Below are positions 9,014 through 17,496 of a stretch of DNA of 34,278 bases, piece after piece (position 1 is the first letter of the stretch; the number at the start of each line of letters is the position of its first letter). Location of the stretch: NCBI GenBank assembly GCA_022601635.1, contig JAJACG010000027.1:1-34278 (forward strand), given 5' to 3'. The notes under the pieces are model-generated. The model was not told where the DNA came from, made no database searches, and saw nothing but the letters and a program-made list of their open reading frames with translations. Source of the DNA: Chlamydiales bacterium (GTDB lineage Bacteria > Chlamydiota > Chlamydiia > Chlamydiales > JAAKFR01). The position numbers and the translations under genes were made by a program.

Positions 9014-9063
9014 ACAAACATTTTAGCACAAATATCTTAACATACATCAAAGCCAATGTTAAT
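9014..9063 (-). promoter_or_regulatory. Upstream block of giant 1, shared with giant 2
   Basis: The 50 bp before the ATG align without gaps to the 50 bp before giant 2 at 36 of 50 positions by hand count. The best-conserved part is TTTGTG, one variable base, then TAAAAT. The TAAAAT (9020-9025) is a -10-like box ending 6 bp before the ATG, so transcription would begin at or beside the start codon (leaderless mRNA). No good -35 hexamer is visible. Confidence 0.55.
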
Positions 9064-9093
9064 TTTTAAATAAATTTATTTATGCCTGTGATA

Positions 9094-9120
9094 AAGAGAG
9101 GTTCGAGAAAACCCTCTCTT
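9094..9120. terminator. Hairpin between the giant genes, weak terminator candidate
   Basis: AAGAGAGG (9094-9101) pairs with CCTCTCTT (9113-9120) across an 11-nt loop. Read on the minus strand it lies downstream of giant 2 and before the giant 1 promoter, the right place for a terminator. However, the following bases (TATCACAGG) are not a proper U-tract. Confidence 0.3.
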
Positions 9121-9122
9121 AT

Positions 9123-9276
9123 GGAGATACTGAATAACTCGGTTATTGGAGATTCTGCCAAGATTTGCAACGCTGGGAAATTCGGAGACTGACTCTAACC
9201 CCTTGAGGGTTAGTGAAGGCGAGAATGATACAGCGGTGCGAAGATTGTCGAAAGATCTGGTGAGGGGGTTATTCAG
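9123..9276. repeat. Dispersed repeat element, copy 2 (nearly complete, about 154 bp)
   Basis: The left end is GGAGATACTGAATAACTC at 9123-9140. The right end, GTTATTCAG at 9268-9276, is the matching inverted repeat but lacks the outer TATCTCC found in copy 1. Inside are two hairpins: AATAAC/GTTATT with a 3-nt loop (9133-9147) and CTAACCC/GGGTTAG with a 5-nt loop (9195-9213). The right half matches copy 1 and the left end matches copy 3 at the window's right edge. There is no open reading frame of note. The right end overlaps the last codons of giant 2 and contains its TAA stop. Confidence 0.75.
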
Positions 9277-12200
9277 AAGTCGGGGTCAGATCTTGTATTG
9301 CTGAAATTAGCTCCTTCGAGTGGGGCCACGCCCGGCTGATTTGCTGTATAAAGTGAATCAATGGTTCAATCTCCTCTCTTGGTTGCTCTGCCAGCCACTC
9401 CTCATGAGATGCATGCAAACACTGTTTGCCCCGTAAAATACGCTCCAAGATCTCTACTGGAATACTTTCCTCATACGCCTCTCCAGTCAAATACTTTCCA
9501 CTTTGTAGCAACGTGTAGGGCGCTTCAATCGGCTGCCTTATTAGCTCTCGTAAATCGGCCAAATCAATCACAGCTAGTGAAATCTGATCACCCTCTCTTT
9601 TCAAAACAAGCTGGTAGGCTCGTTTGCGCAAGTTGGGCGCATCAAATCGATCTTTTGACACACTTCTACTATTGTATGAGTGAAAAAGTTTGATCCCTAA
9701 CAAGTTTTGGCTCTCACCACTGAAGAGCTGTTCCAAACCTTCAAATGGCTGTGGGGTAGCTGGTGTAAAGTGCACCTCTGGGAGGTCCATCGCTCCCTCA
9801 TCCTCCATCTCTAGTTCCACATCATTTTCCGCCTCCTGATCAAGCGCAACCTCTACATGATTTTGTGCCTCCACATCGACATCAACAGTGCAGACACGGT
9901 CATCACTCTCAAACCATACAATCTCCTCGGGCAGCTCCATCTCATCTTTAAATCTATTAAATGCCTCTACCTGCTCATCGGTAGTTAGCCTGGCTCGCAG
10001 CTGGGCAAGCGCCTGCTCAATCGGTACCGCTCCCCTCTTATGCGTCAGACGGGTAATCGGCCTGCTCTGCGTCTCTTTAACATATTGAGACACAGTTTCT
10101 GGATCTTCCAGATTTGCCATCGCCTGTTCATCAAGAAGCTCATCGACATAGAGCTGCAAGGCAAAGAAGTTTTCCTGCTTTTTCTTTTCCTCCTGCGCTT
10201 TAGAAACATGCCTCAAGAGTTCTTCTAAATTTGGGAAGTAGTGCTGCTGGATCGCATGAACTGCAAAATCAACGCTTTGACCAAATCGCAGTGCGCGCAT
10301 CCGTCCAACCGCCTGGAAGAAGAGATCTTGCTGCATACCGCGGCAGACTGTCATATAGGCCTTTGCATCGGTTGGGATCACAGTGTCTGTTCCCACAACC
10401 TTCCACTGCGGGATGTAGAAAAAGAGCGCTTTTGGATCAACCGGGTGACTCTCGTGCAACACCCCCTGGTCAGCGCCACTGCGCCAGATCAATTCTCGCC
10501 CCTGCTTGTCAAAGTAAAGAACAGGCTTTTTCAATCTTTCTGAAAGTGTTTTAGCTACCTCTTCAGGCTCCATATCACACAGCATTCCTGCCGCTTCGAT
10601 CAAAACTGTATGGCTCCCCATTTTTTCTATTAGCTTATCTAGAGATTGCTGTGATGAGCGCGCTTCAAGAGTAGTTGGTGTACGTTCACTCTTAGCATAG
10701 AGCGCCATCAAGTTGGGAAGAAGGGCACTCTTGTCCTCTTCTGAAGGCAGAAGCGCAGATGGCACCGTTTCAGGGTTGGTCGTTCCAGAGGCAGCCTGCG
10801 TTCTATTGACTGTACGCAAAACGTGGTAGGGCGATGATGAGATCTTCTTGGGATAGTAGGTCAGCCGCGGCAGGACATGCGCACGAATAAACTCCATGCG
10901 GAGCTGTCTATCTCTATTCACTCTAGTAAGCGCTCCCTCGATCTGCTCAGGTGACACATTAAGTAGGTCTCGAATACCAAGCTTGCAACAGAGCTTATAT
11001 TGATCTGTATTGGCAATAGCATCGATTCCACCCTTTTCCTGCTCTACCTGCAGCCAGCGCACAAAGTCATTCATCTCATTCAACTCAAAATCGCGCTTTA
11101 AGCTAGCTTGAATCGTATAGCTCACCGTATCTCCAATGTAGCTAAACTCAGAATTGGGCTTCACAACAGAGGCTTTTAGCGGAATTGCTTGGCGAGACCC
11201 TTTGGATAGCCCATAACTCTCATTACATTTGCGCAGTAAATAGCTCTTCAGCTTGACCGCTATTAGCTCCTTGTATACAGCGTGGCGCTCCTTTAGCTCT
11301 TCATCCTCTGGATAGACAATACCTGCTGGTGGATTGCCCATCAGATCTAAAGCCAAATCGCCCTCGGCAAAGTGTTCGGCCAACATCTTTTTGACCACAG
11401 AATCATAGAGCTCTTCAGTCAGTTCCGGATTCTTATTTGGGCAGAAATTAAGACTGTATTTATTAAGAATCAGAGGAATAGCCTGATTATAAAAATCCCA
11501 AATTGTTCTGCAAAATTCGCGATCAATCGGCTCAGGTACACCAATCGCATAGTCATAGAAGTGCTGAATATCGAGACACTCGCGCGACTCATCAATGAAG
11601 TTGGAAAGCATGCTCAATAGCATCTTCACATCCTCTGCCTCTTTTATTGGCAAATTCTCTGCTTCATTCTCATGCTTCTCAAAATAGAGCTCTTTCAGCT
11701 TTAAGTTAGTAATTGAGTGAAGATCGCGGATCGAAATTAGAATCGCCCGCCCCTCCTCTTTCGCGCTCTCCAGACGCTCATAAAGCCTTCTCAGATACTC
11801 TACATTGTTAGCCTTTGAGCGATTGAAACGAATCACTGAAACGCATTGATCAAAAGTCTCTCCCAAAACAGCGCGCAAATGATTTTGCTGCATCACAAGC
11901 AAAGAGGCGGGTACAGTCATCATTGAAATCTGCCCTTTTTGAGAAGTCAAGAAGAGCCAAAGCGGAATAAGCACCTTTGATTTTCCAAATCCAGTACGCG
12001 CTTCGATCTCCAGGTTTCCTGTTGTATCGAGCTGTAATAGCTTCTCAACCTGCTCTTCGCGCAGCCTGATCTTTCCAAAATATTCAAAGGCAAGCAGCGC
12101 TGGATTTCGCTGGCTATAACGCTTTGCAAGCACAATCTGCACAAGCTTTGCCTCGGCATCTGGCTCATGCCCAATTTTTTCCACCTGTTTTATGGCAGCG

Positions 12201-15200
12201 ATCACCTGGTTGCGTTCATTCTCAATGAGCAAAAACTCTTCAAGCATCTTTTTGAGATCATGCACATTCTCTGCGCTTTGATAGGGGTTAGCCTCAAAGA
12301 TGCGTCTATCATCTTTTCTCGCAAAGGCGACGACCAGCTCATTGAGTGTCAGCGGCTGGAATACAAGGCCATCTCTTTCAAGCCTATGATCACCACTCAC
12401 TCTTCTATGGAGCTCAAGCAGAGCCTCCCTCTTCCTTGCGCTATCCTGCTCAAGTTGCTGTGCTATCCTATTAAGCTGTTCAAGCTGTGCTCCTGCATCC
12501 CCCTTCACTACATAGCACTCTTGCTCCACGCTCTTTCTCTCAAGAGCTGCTAGAATCTTCTGCCCTTCAAAACCGCTGTCTTGATAGACCCGTTTCAAAC
12601 CCTTCAAGCAAGCCTGCTGAGCTGCTGCATTTTCATTTGCTCGCTTTTCAACGAGGAATTTAAGATCTATCTCATCAGTAGTAGGAGCACTATGTACCCT
12701 TACCTCTGAAACCTGTAGCCGACTCTTCAAAAGTTGAGGAACATTTTCATTGCCAACTTTCCTCTCTCCTTTCTCAGTTCTTGGACAGTGTAGCGCCTTT
12801 TCGTTCTGCATGGAATTAACCAATCTCCCAAGATCTTCTTCTAGATTATCGACATCAAGACGCCTCCAATATCTTGGATTCAAAGCTATCTTGCAAAGAA
12901 GCTTATGTAAGCTACAATTGAGACCCGAAGACATAAAAAAGGAGCGCAAAAGGAGGACTTTGATCCCCCCTTCCTTGGGAGAGTTCGGCTCGAGACAGTC
13001 GTAGTAGTAGAGAAAGTTCTTTGCAAATGCACTCCCAGGATTAATTTTAAGAGGTACAACAGCTGGCTGCGATCTGTGTTGCTTCATCTCCTCAATTTGC
13101 TCCGGATCGAGGGAAATATGGTCGATGTGAAGATTTTCTATAGCTAGTTGTATGGGCGGCTTGGGAGGGGTATACGTTGTGCCATCTAGTATCGCTTGGC
13201 GCCTCTTAAAAGCTTCTTTTTTAGATAATTCTCGCAGCAACCTTCTCTCCTCCCCCTCACTTAAAGGGCAGCGTTGTGCACTTGAGAGCTTGCGCAAGTA
13301 TTCCTCATAGTCAGATTGGTAATCTTTTAGGTTACACCTCTTATTTCTCTTCTTCACCTCAAGAGCTAGCTGGAGCCGCAAAGAAATCGCATCGATATTG
13401 CTATTAGCCTGACCTCTTCCTCGTGCTGGAATCCAGTTCAGTAGTTTCTTTGGCCACTCAGCATCTTCTCGCTTAATTTGCCGCAAAAGCGTCTTTGCCA
13501 ATTCATAACGCTCACAGTGGGTGTAGTAAAGAAAAAGTGCTACTTGATTGATTGGATCCGAACTAGCTTTAATAGTCGAATCTTCTAGATCGAAAAATAG
13601 CGGCCAAACCTCATTTGGATCACCCCAGGATACTTCTTTTTCTAAAGCTTTTCTAGCCGAATATCTGGGCATCTTGTTTTTCATTAGAAGCTTGCGCTTG
13701 CCTGCACTATTTCGTAAGACGATTCCATGCAACTCCCCTCTAAGTTCAAAGCTCTGATCTTCATCAATAAAAAAGCCAGGAGCTTGTAGACAGTGCCACC
13801 TATCCTCCTTTCTAATAAAGGCGATACCTAAAGAGGTAAGCTCAAATCGGACAAGGTTTCCATCCAAATTCCACGGAAGAATATTTCGTTTATATTCAAT
13901 CCAATGCAACATAGCTTTACTCTTTATGGTGAACTCAGTTGCAAGAGTTAGCTTTGAATCTGTTGGATGGCATACACGTTCCTCTTCAACAATTACCAAC
14001 GTTCTGTCATCCACCCTGCTCTTTACAATAGCATGCGGCTGATCAAGGGAGATCCAGTTGTGAACGTTACAGCGTAACACCCCCCCTTCTCCTGCATAAT
14101 GCTTATTATTGTGAGAGTGAAGGGGTGACTCTTTTGTTAAACGGTACCAAACATCTCCGAAAAGACGGAAGGTAATCAGGTCAGAACCTCTCACTTCTAT
14201 GATATAGTCATCGCCAGTTGGCCCTTGAAACTTCCATTGGTTGCCTGCTGGCTTCGTAATTGCAAAGTTTTGCCCCGAAAAAATGTAGTCGTCATGGTCA
14301 CAAATTAGATCCGGCAGCATGATAGTACCGCGGCTTTTCTGAGGCGGTATTAAAATCTTCATTAGGTGCTTACCATAGCGGGCCTCCGCTTTTAGCCAAG
14401 GCGCATCGTTCATAGAGACCTCTGCTCCTGACTCATTTAACTTAGTAAAGGCTACGTTACACAGTTCAAACAGAGGTGACTCTTGCGGAATATATGAGGC
14501 TACTGCAACAAATCTAGCATAGCTTCTTCCCTTCTGTTCAACACTCATATCACTCCTATCCAATATCTCCCGTCCCGATTGAAGAGCGCGATCTACCTCT
14601 TGTTGAGGAAAGTTAGCAATCGTTAGCAGCTGAAGACGCATACTAGTTAAAAAGAGCTCTGTTTCATACCACTTAAGCCGCTTAGAAGAGCCTATTGCTT
14701 GGTGGAGGTATTGAAAAACAAATCTTCTGACATCTAGATTCTCAAAAGCAACCTCAACAGCAAGCCTATCTCCCTCCCTTTGCGGCATAAACAAGATATG
14801 AGCGAAGATAGCGCGATGTAGTGGCTGATCTAAAAGAGCTAGATTGTTCTGATAAAAGGAGACAAGCTGTAGGGGCATTGTTTCATCGTAGGTGAGGATC
14901 GCTAAGAAATCTTGCAGCAAAGCAGCGCTTAATCCCAATTTTGAGCAGCTGTGCTGCAGCTGCTCATTTTGCAGTTCGCGCCCCTTGTCATCGACTAGGT
15001 GAGAACGTCGCAGTAGGGAAGAGAGTTCTTCGAGGTGCTCTTCTTTGAAGTAGGAATCGAGATAGAGATTTTGAGAGGGATCATTTAAACTATCTATCTC
15101 AAATCCCGCCTGCACAGCAATAGAATCTTGTTTCCACAGATAGGATTTATACATAGCCCCAACCATCATGCGCGCTCCACCATATAGACCAGCACTATCA

Positions 15201-17446
15201 GTCCGTTCACCACAGGATCTTCCAGATATAAATGCTACCATCTGGGACATATAGGTCATATTTCGAAAGAGTAGATAGGCGCGAGTCTTCTCGTTCATCA
15301 CGACTCCTTTCCTCATTATCCGAAATTGTCTACGCACTAGAATACGAAGATAGGTCACATAGAAACGGCGCAACGGCTGATTTTGGAATAGCTGGTAGTC
15401 TTTTGGCAGCTTCACTCGTTTAGACTGATCGTAGACAAAATTGAGCTCTGGGTCGCTTTTAATATCATTCAATCCCATCATCTCTTTGCGTCTGAAATAG
15501 ACAATAGCTTCAGAGTTAGGTTTAGTTAATTCAGAAGGTTGCTTTTCATTAAAAAACCTCATGGTATCAAAGAAGGTGCGCGCAAGTGTGATGTCTGGAG
15601 GACGATTTAAAGAGGAAGCAGTGGCAACAGTTCCCCCAAGCAAGTCGATTAGAGCAGCTGTAGCTGTAGCTGGTACTTTGTGAGCCTCGCTCTGCCTTAA
15701 AGAGATGGCCAAAAATTTGAGGATAAGAATGGAGTGTGTAGGTGTGATGGCAATGCGCTTTTCATCAGGAGTCAGCTGCGCAATCATTGCTTCAACCATA
15801 TGCGCGATATCTTCAAGAAGCTCCAAATCTACTGCATTATTCCAATAGCTATCCGACGGATTAGGAAGAAGCCGCAAAGCCATCTCCGCCCAATCAACCA
15901 TCTTCTTACCCTGTTTTGACTCGCGCATCTCATCAAAAATTTTTCGACACTCTTTAACTTGCTCGTACCACTCTCCTTTCAGCACTGTTTTGGGCCTAAC
16001 TGTTAATAGACCCTCACTCTTTGTTGGTACAAATCCATCAGCTGTCTTAATCGTAAACTCTGCGAAATCGGCGACCTCCACATTCTCATTAATAAATGGG
16101 TCACTACTGCTCCTCTTATCTCTTTCCTCTTGGATTTTAATGATAAAACGCTGCCTTAAATCGGTAACAGATTCTTTGAACTCGGGAGGAATCATTTCTC
16201 TCTTCTTGTAGATCGAGCGGTTGAACTTATTCATCGCCTCTTCTAGATGAGCTAAATTCCACCCCTCCCACTCCTGTTCCAACAGCAACTCAAAGAGCTT
16301 GAACTGAATCTTAGCCTTGATTAGATTTCCCTTTTTCTCACCCTTTCGATCTTTAATCCACGCAATAAAGGGTTTATAGGAACAGTTTCCACTTCGTTGA
16401 GTTGTTCGAGCAGCTAACCCACTACTTCTTTCTCTGCTTGGCCATAGTGGCAACATCACATGGGAAAAGTGCTGACTAGTATAACTTGTTTGTTCTTCTG
16501 TTCCAGGAATATACTGATACTGTAAATCATACCAAACTGAGAAAAAATCAGTCGTAGAAGCAATAGCGCCCCTACCTAAGATCAGATTATAGCTTTTCTC
16601 CTTCGCAAAATCAGCAAGTGTCGTATGCCCAATAGCACTCTGCTGTCTGTTGATTACTTCTGCACGACAAAAGCCGTTTCCATCTGGAGTATGACGAATC
16701 AGCACAAAATGACCCATTGGATCGGCAACCCAACCAGCTGGAAGCAGCAGTGTGCGCCCCTGCTTTAAATGGGCTTGAATCATCTGAATCAGTTGACTTT
16801 TGGTGCACTCTTTAGATTCTCGAAGTTGCTGAATCTTGAACGCAACAGTTAGCTCCTGCTTGAGCTCTTCATCTTCAACTGTATCAAGCAAAAACTGCAT
16901 TACCTGCAAAGGTTGAACTGCGATATCTCGCAACCCCTGAGCATCACAAGTTGCCATAGCAAAAAGTCTTTTCATCGCTTCGATATCGAGATCGACTCGT
17001 TTTAGTTCAACGGCATCAAATGGAGAAGTCGTGAGGGCTGGCTGAACTACTGCGTTCAGTAGTTGTGGTACTGGCAGGACTTCAGGATCTGGGTCTCCAT
17101 GATCCGACTGGACTCCCGGATCTGGGCCTCCTTGATCCGACTGGACTACAGGATCTTGAATCGTATTACCTGTCTGGTCTTCCTGTTTCTGAACTTCTTT
17201 TTTTCCTGTTGCTGTTCCCCCATCTCTACACTTCTCGGCTACACTCGCCACCATATAAACAAAGAGACCCAACCCCGCAGCCGAAGGGGCAGGCACATAG
17301 AGCATCAAAGATTTCAGCCGAAAAAACTGATATCTAGTCGTCAAGAGATGAAGCGCCCCAAATGCGACCACCGAGATGACCGCTACTGAGAGCGCTGACC
17401 ACTTCACAACAGACAGCTTCGACCGTTGAATACGTGATTCAGACAT
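9269..17446 (-). CDS. Giant protein 2: Inc-like membrane hairpin plus DUF3638-like helicase motor
   Basis: The product is 2725 aa. Two hydrophobic helices, about 14-36 and 50-72, form an Inc-like hairpin. An acidic Pro/Gly/Asp/Gln linker with an 11-residue repeat follows. H246 (MGHFVLIR), N266 (VIN) and Q350/C355 (QRSGNC) parallel H165, N184, Q276 and C281 of giant 1. The motor region has an LREEQ segment, Walker A RTGFGKS (1817-1823), a following segment reading VPASLLVMQQNHLRAVLG, DES (1952-1954) and motif VI QAVGRMR (2378-2384). This resembles the DUF3638 family, large proteins also found in fungi and other eukaryotes. Positions 17444-17446 are ATG with no Shine-Dalgarno. The stop TAA (9269-9271) falls in the end of a repeat element, so the original C-terminus may have been replaced. 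It lies 45 bp downstream of plsX. Function is unknown; membrane anchoring at the inclusion is inferred. Confidence 0.8.
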   Translation of the reverse strand: MSESRIQRSKLSVVKWSALSVAVISVVAFGALHLLTTRYQFFRLKSLMLYVPAPSAAGLGLFVYMVASVAEKCRDGGTATGKKEVQKQEDQTGNTIQDPVVQSDQGGPDPGVQSDHGDPDPEVLPVPQLLNAVVQPALTTSPFDAVELKRVDLDIEAMKRLFAMATCDAQGLRDIAVQPLQVMQFLLDTVEDEELKQELTVAFKIQQLRESKECTKSQLIQMIQAHLKQGRTLLLPAGWVADPMGHFVLIRHTPDGNGFCRAEVINRQQSAIGHTTLADFAKEKSYNLILGRGAIASTTDFFSVWYDLQYQYIPGTEEQTSYTSQHFSHVMLPLWPSRERSSGLAARTTQRSGNCSYKPFIAWIKDRKGEKKGNLIKAKIQFKLFELLLEQEWEGWNLAHLEEAMNKFNRSIYKKREMIPPEFKESVTDLRQRFIIKIQEERDKRSSSDPFINENVEVADFAEFTIKTADGFVPTKSEGLLTVRPKTVLKGEWYEQVKECRKIFDEMRESKQGKKMVDWAEMALRLLPNPSDSYWNNAVDLELLEDIAHMVEAMIAQLTPDEKRIAITPTHSILILKFLAISLRQSEAHKVPATATAALIDLLGGTVATASSLNRPPDITLARTFFDTMRFFNEKQPSELTKPNSEAIVYFRRKEMMGLNDIKSDPELNFVYDQSKRVKLPKDYQLFQNQPLRRFYVTYLRILVRRQFRIMRKGVVMNEKTRAYLLFRNMTYMSQMVAFISGRSCGERTDSAGLYGGARMMVGAMYKSYLWKQDSIAVQAGFEIDSLNDPSQNLYLDSYFKEEHLEELSSLLRRSHLVDDKGRELQNEQLQHSCSKLGLSAALLQDFLAILTYDETMPLQLVSFYQNNLALLDQPLHRAIFAHILFMPQREGDRLAVEVAFENLDVRRFVFQYLHQAIGSSKRLKWYETELFLTSMRLQLLTIANFPQQEVDRALQSGREILDRSDMSVEQKGRSYARFVAVASYIPQESPLFELCNVAFTKLNESGAEVSMNDAPWLKAEARYGKHLMKILIPPQKSRGTIMLPDLICDHDDYIFSGQNFAITKPAGNQWKFQGPTGDDYIIEVRGSDLITFRLFGDVWYRLTKESPLHSHNNKHYAGEGGVLRCNVHNWISLDQPHAIVKSRVDDRTLVIVEEERVCHPTDSKLTLATEFTIKSKAMLHWIEYKRNILPWNLDGNLVRFELTSLGIAFIRKEDRWHCLQAPGFFIDEDQSFELRGELHGIVLRNSAGKRKLLMKNKMPRYSARKALEKEVSWGDPNEVWPLFFDLEDSTIKASSDPINQVALFLYYTHCERYELAKTLLRQIKREDAEWPKKLLNWIPARGRGQANSNIDAISLRLQLALEVKKRNKRCNLKDYQSDYEEYLRKLSSAQRCPLSEGEERRLLRELSKKEAFKRRQAILDGTTYTPPKPPIQLAIENLHIDHISLDPEQIEEMKQHRSQPAVVPLKINPGSAFAKNFLYYYDCLEPNSPKEGGIKVLLLRSFFMSSGLNCSLHKLLCKIALNPRYWRRLDVDNLEEDLGRLVNSMQNEKALHCPRTEKGERKVGNENVPQLLKSRLQVSEVRVHSAPTTDEIDLKFLVEKRANENAAAQQACLKGLKRVYQDSGFEGQKILAALERKSVEQECYVVKGDAGAQLEQLNRIAQQLEQDSARKREALLELHRRVSGDHRLERDGLVFQPLTLNELVVAFARKDDRRIFEANPYQSAENVHDLKKMLEEFLLIENERNQVIAAIKQVEKIGHEPDAEAKLVQIVLAKRYSQRNPALLAFEYFGKIRLREEQVEKLLQLDTTGNLEIEARTGFGKSKVLIPLWLFLTSQKGQISMMTVPASLLVMQQNHLRAVLGETFDQCVSVIRFNRSKANNVEYLRRLYERLESAKEEGRAILISIRDLHSITNLKLKELYFEKHENEAENLPIKEAEDVKMLLSMLSNFIDESRECLDIQHFYDYAIGVPEPIDREFCRTIWDFYNQAIPLILNKYSLNFCPNKNPELTEELYDSVVKKMLAEHFAEGDLALDLMGNPPAGIVYPEDEELKERHAVYKELIAVKLKSYLLRKCNESYGLSKGSRQAIPLKASVVKPNSEFSYIGDTVSYTIQASLKRDFELNEMNDFVRWLQVEQEKGGIDAIANTDQYKLCCKLGIRDLLNVSPEQIEGALTRVNRDRQLRMEFIRAHVLPRLTYYPKKISSSPYHVLRTVNRTQAASGTTNPETVPSALLPSEEDKSALLPNLMALYAKSERTPTTLEARSSQQSLDKLIEKMGSHTVLIEAAGMLCDMEPEEVAKTLSERLKKPVLYFDKQGRELIWRSGADQGVLHESHPVDPKALFFYIPQWKVVGTDTVIPTDAKAYMTVCRGMQQDLFFQAVGRMRALRFGQSVDFAVHAIQQHYFPNLEELLRHVSKAQEEKKKQENFFALQLYVDELLDEQAMANLEDPETVSQYVKETQSRPITRLTHKRGAVPIEQALAQLRARLTTDEQVEAFNRFKDEMELPEEIVWFESDDRVCTVDVDVEAQNHVEVALDQEAENDVELEMEDEGAMDLPEVHFTPATPQPFEGLEQLFSGESQNLLGIKLFHSYNSRSVSKDRFDAPNLRKRAYQLVLKREGDQISLAVIDLADLRELIRQPIEAPYTLLQSGKYLTGEAYEESIPVEILERILRGKQCLHASHEEWLAEQPREEIEPLIHFIQQISRAWPHSKELISAIQDLTPTSE
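17085..17156 (-). repeat. 33-bp tandem repeat in the giant 2 linker
   Basis: Two copies (17085-17117 and 17118-17150) and the first 6 bases of a third each begin GGATCT on the plus strand. They encode the 11-residue unit seen as VQSDQGGPDPG and VQSDHGDPDPE, a flexible acidic linker after the membrane hairpin. The unit is in frame, so length can vary without a frameshift. Confidence 0.85.
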
Positions 17447-17496
17447 ATAAGTATTTTAACACAAAGACATTAAATTAAAATAAAGACTATGTTAAT
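17447..17496 (-). promoter_or_regulatory. Upstream block of giant 2, shared with giant 1
   Basis: This is the partner of the block at 9014-9063, identical at 36 of 50 ungapped positions and at the same distance from the start codon. TAAAAT (17453-17458) ends 6 bp before the ATG, again predicting a leaderless transcript. The block begins on the plsX stop codon and fills the whole 45-bp gap. Confidence 0.55.

Noticed and set aside
9195-9213. CTAACCC/GGGTTAG hairpin as a rho-independent terminator of giant 2
   Set aside because: It has no U-tract in either direction and belongs to the repeat element.
10231-10554. Plus-strand open frames opposite the giant 2 motif VI region
   Set aside because: They lie antisense to a well-conserved helicase segment, have no ribosome site and look like shadows; the many other antisense frames under the giants were dropped for the same reason.
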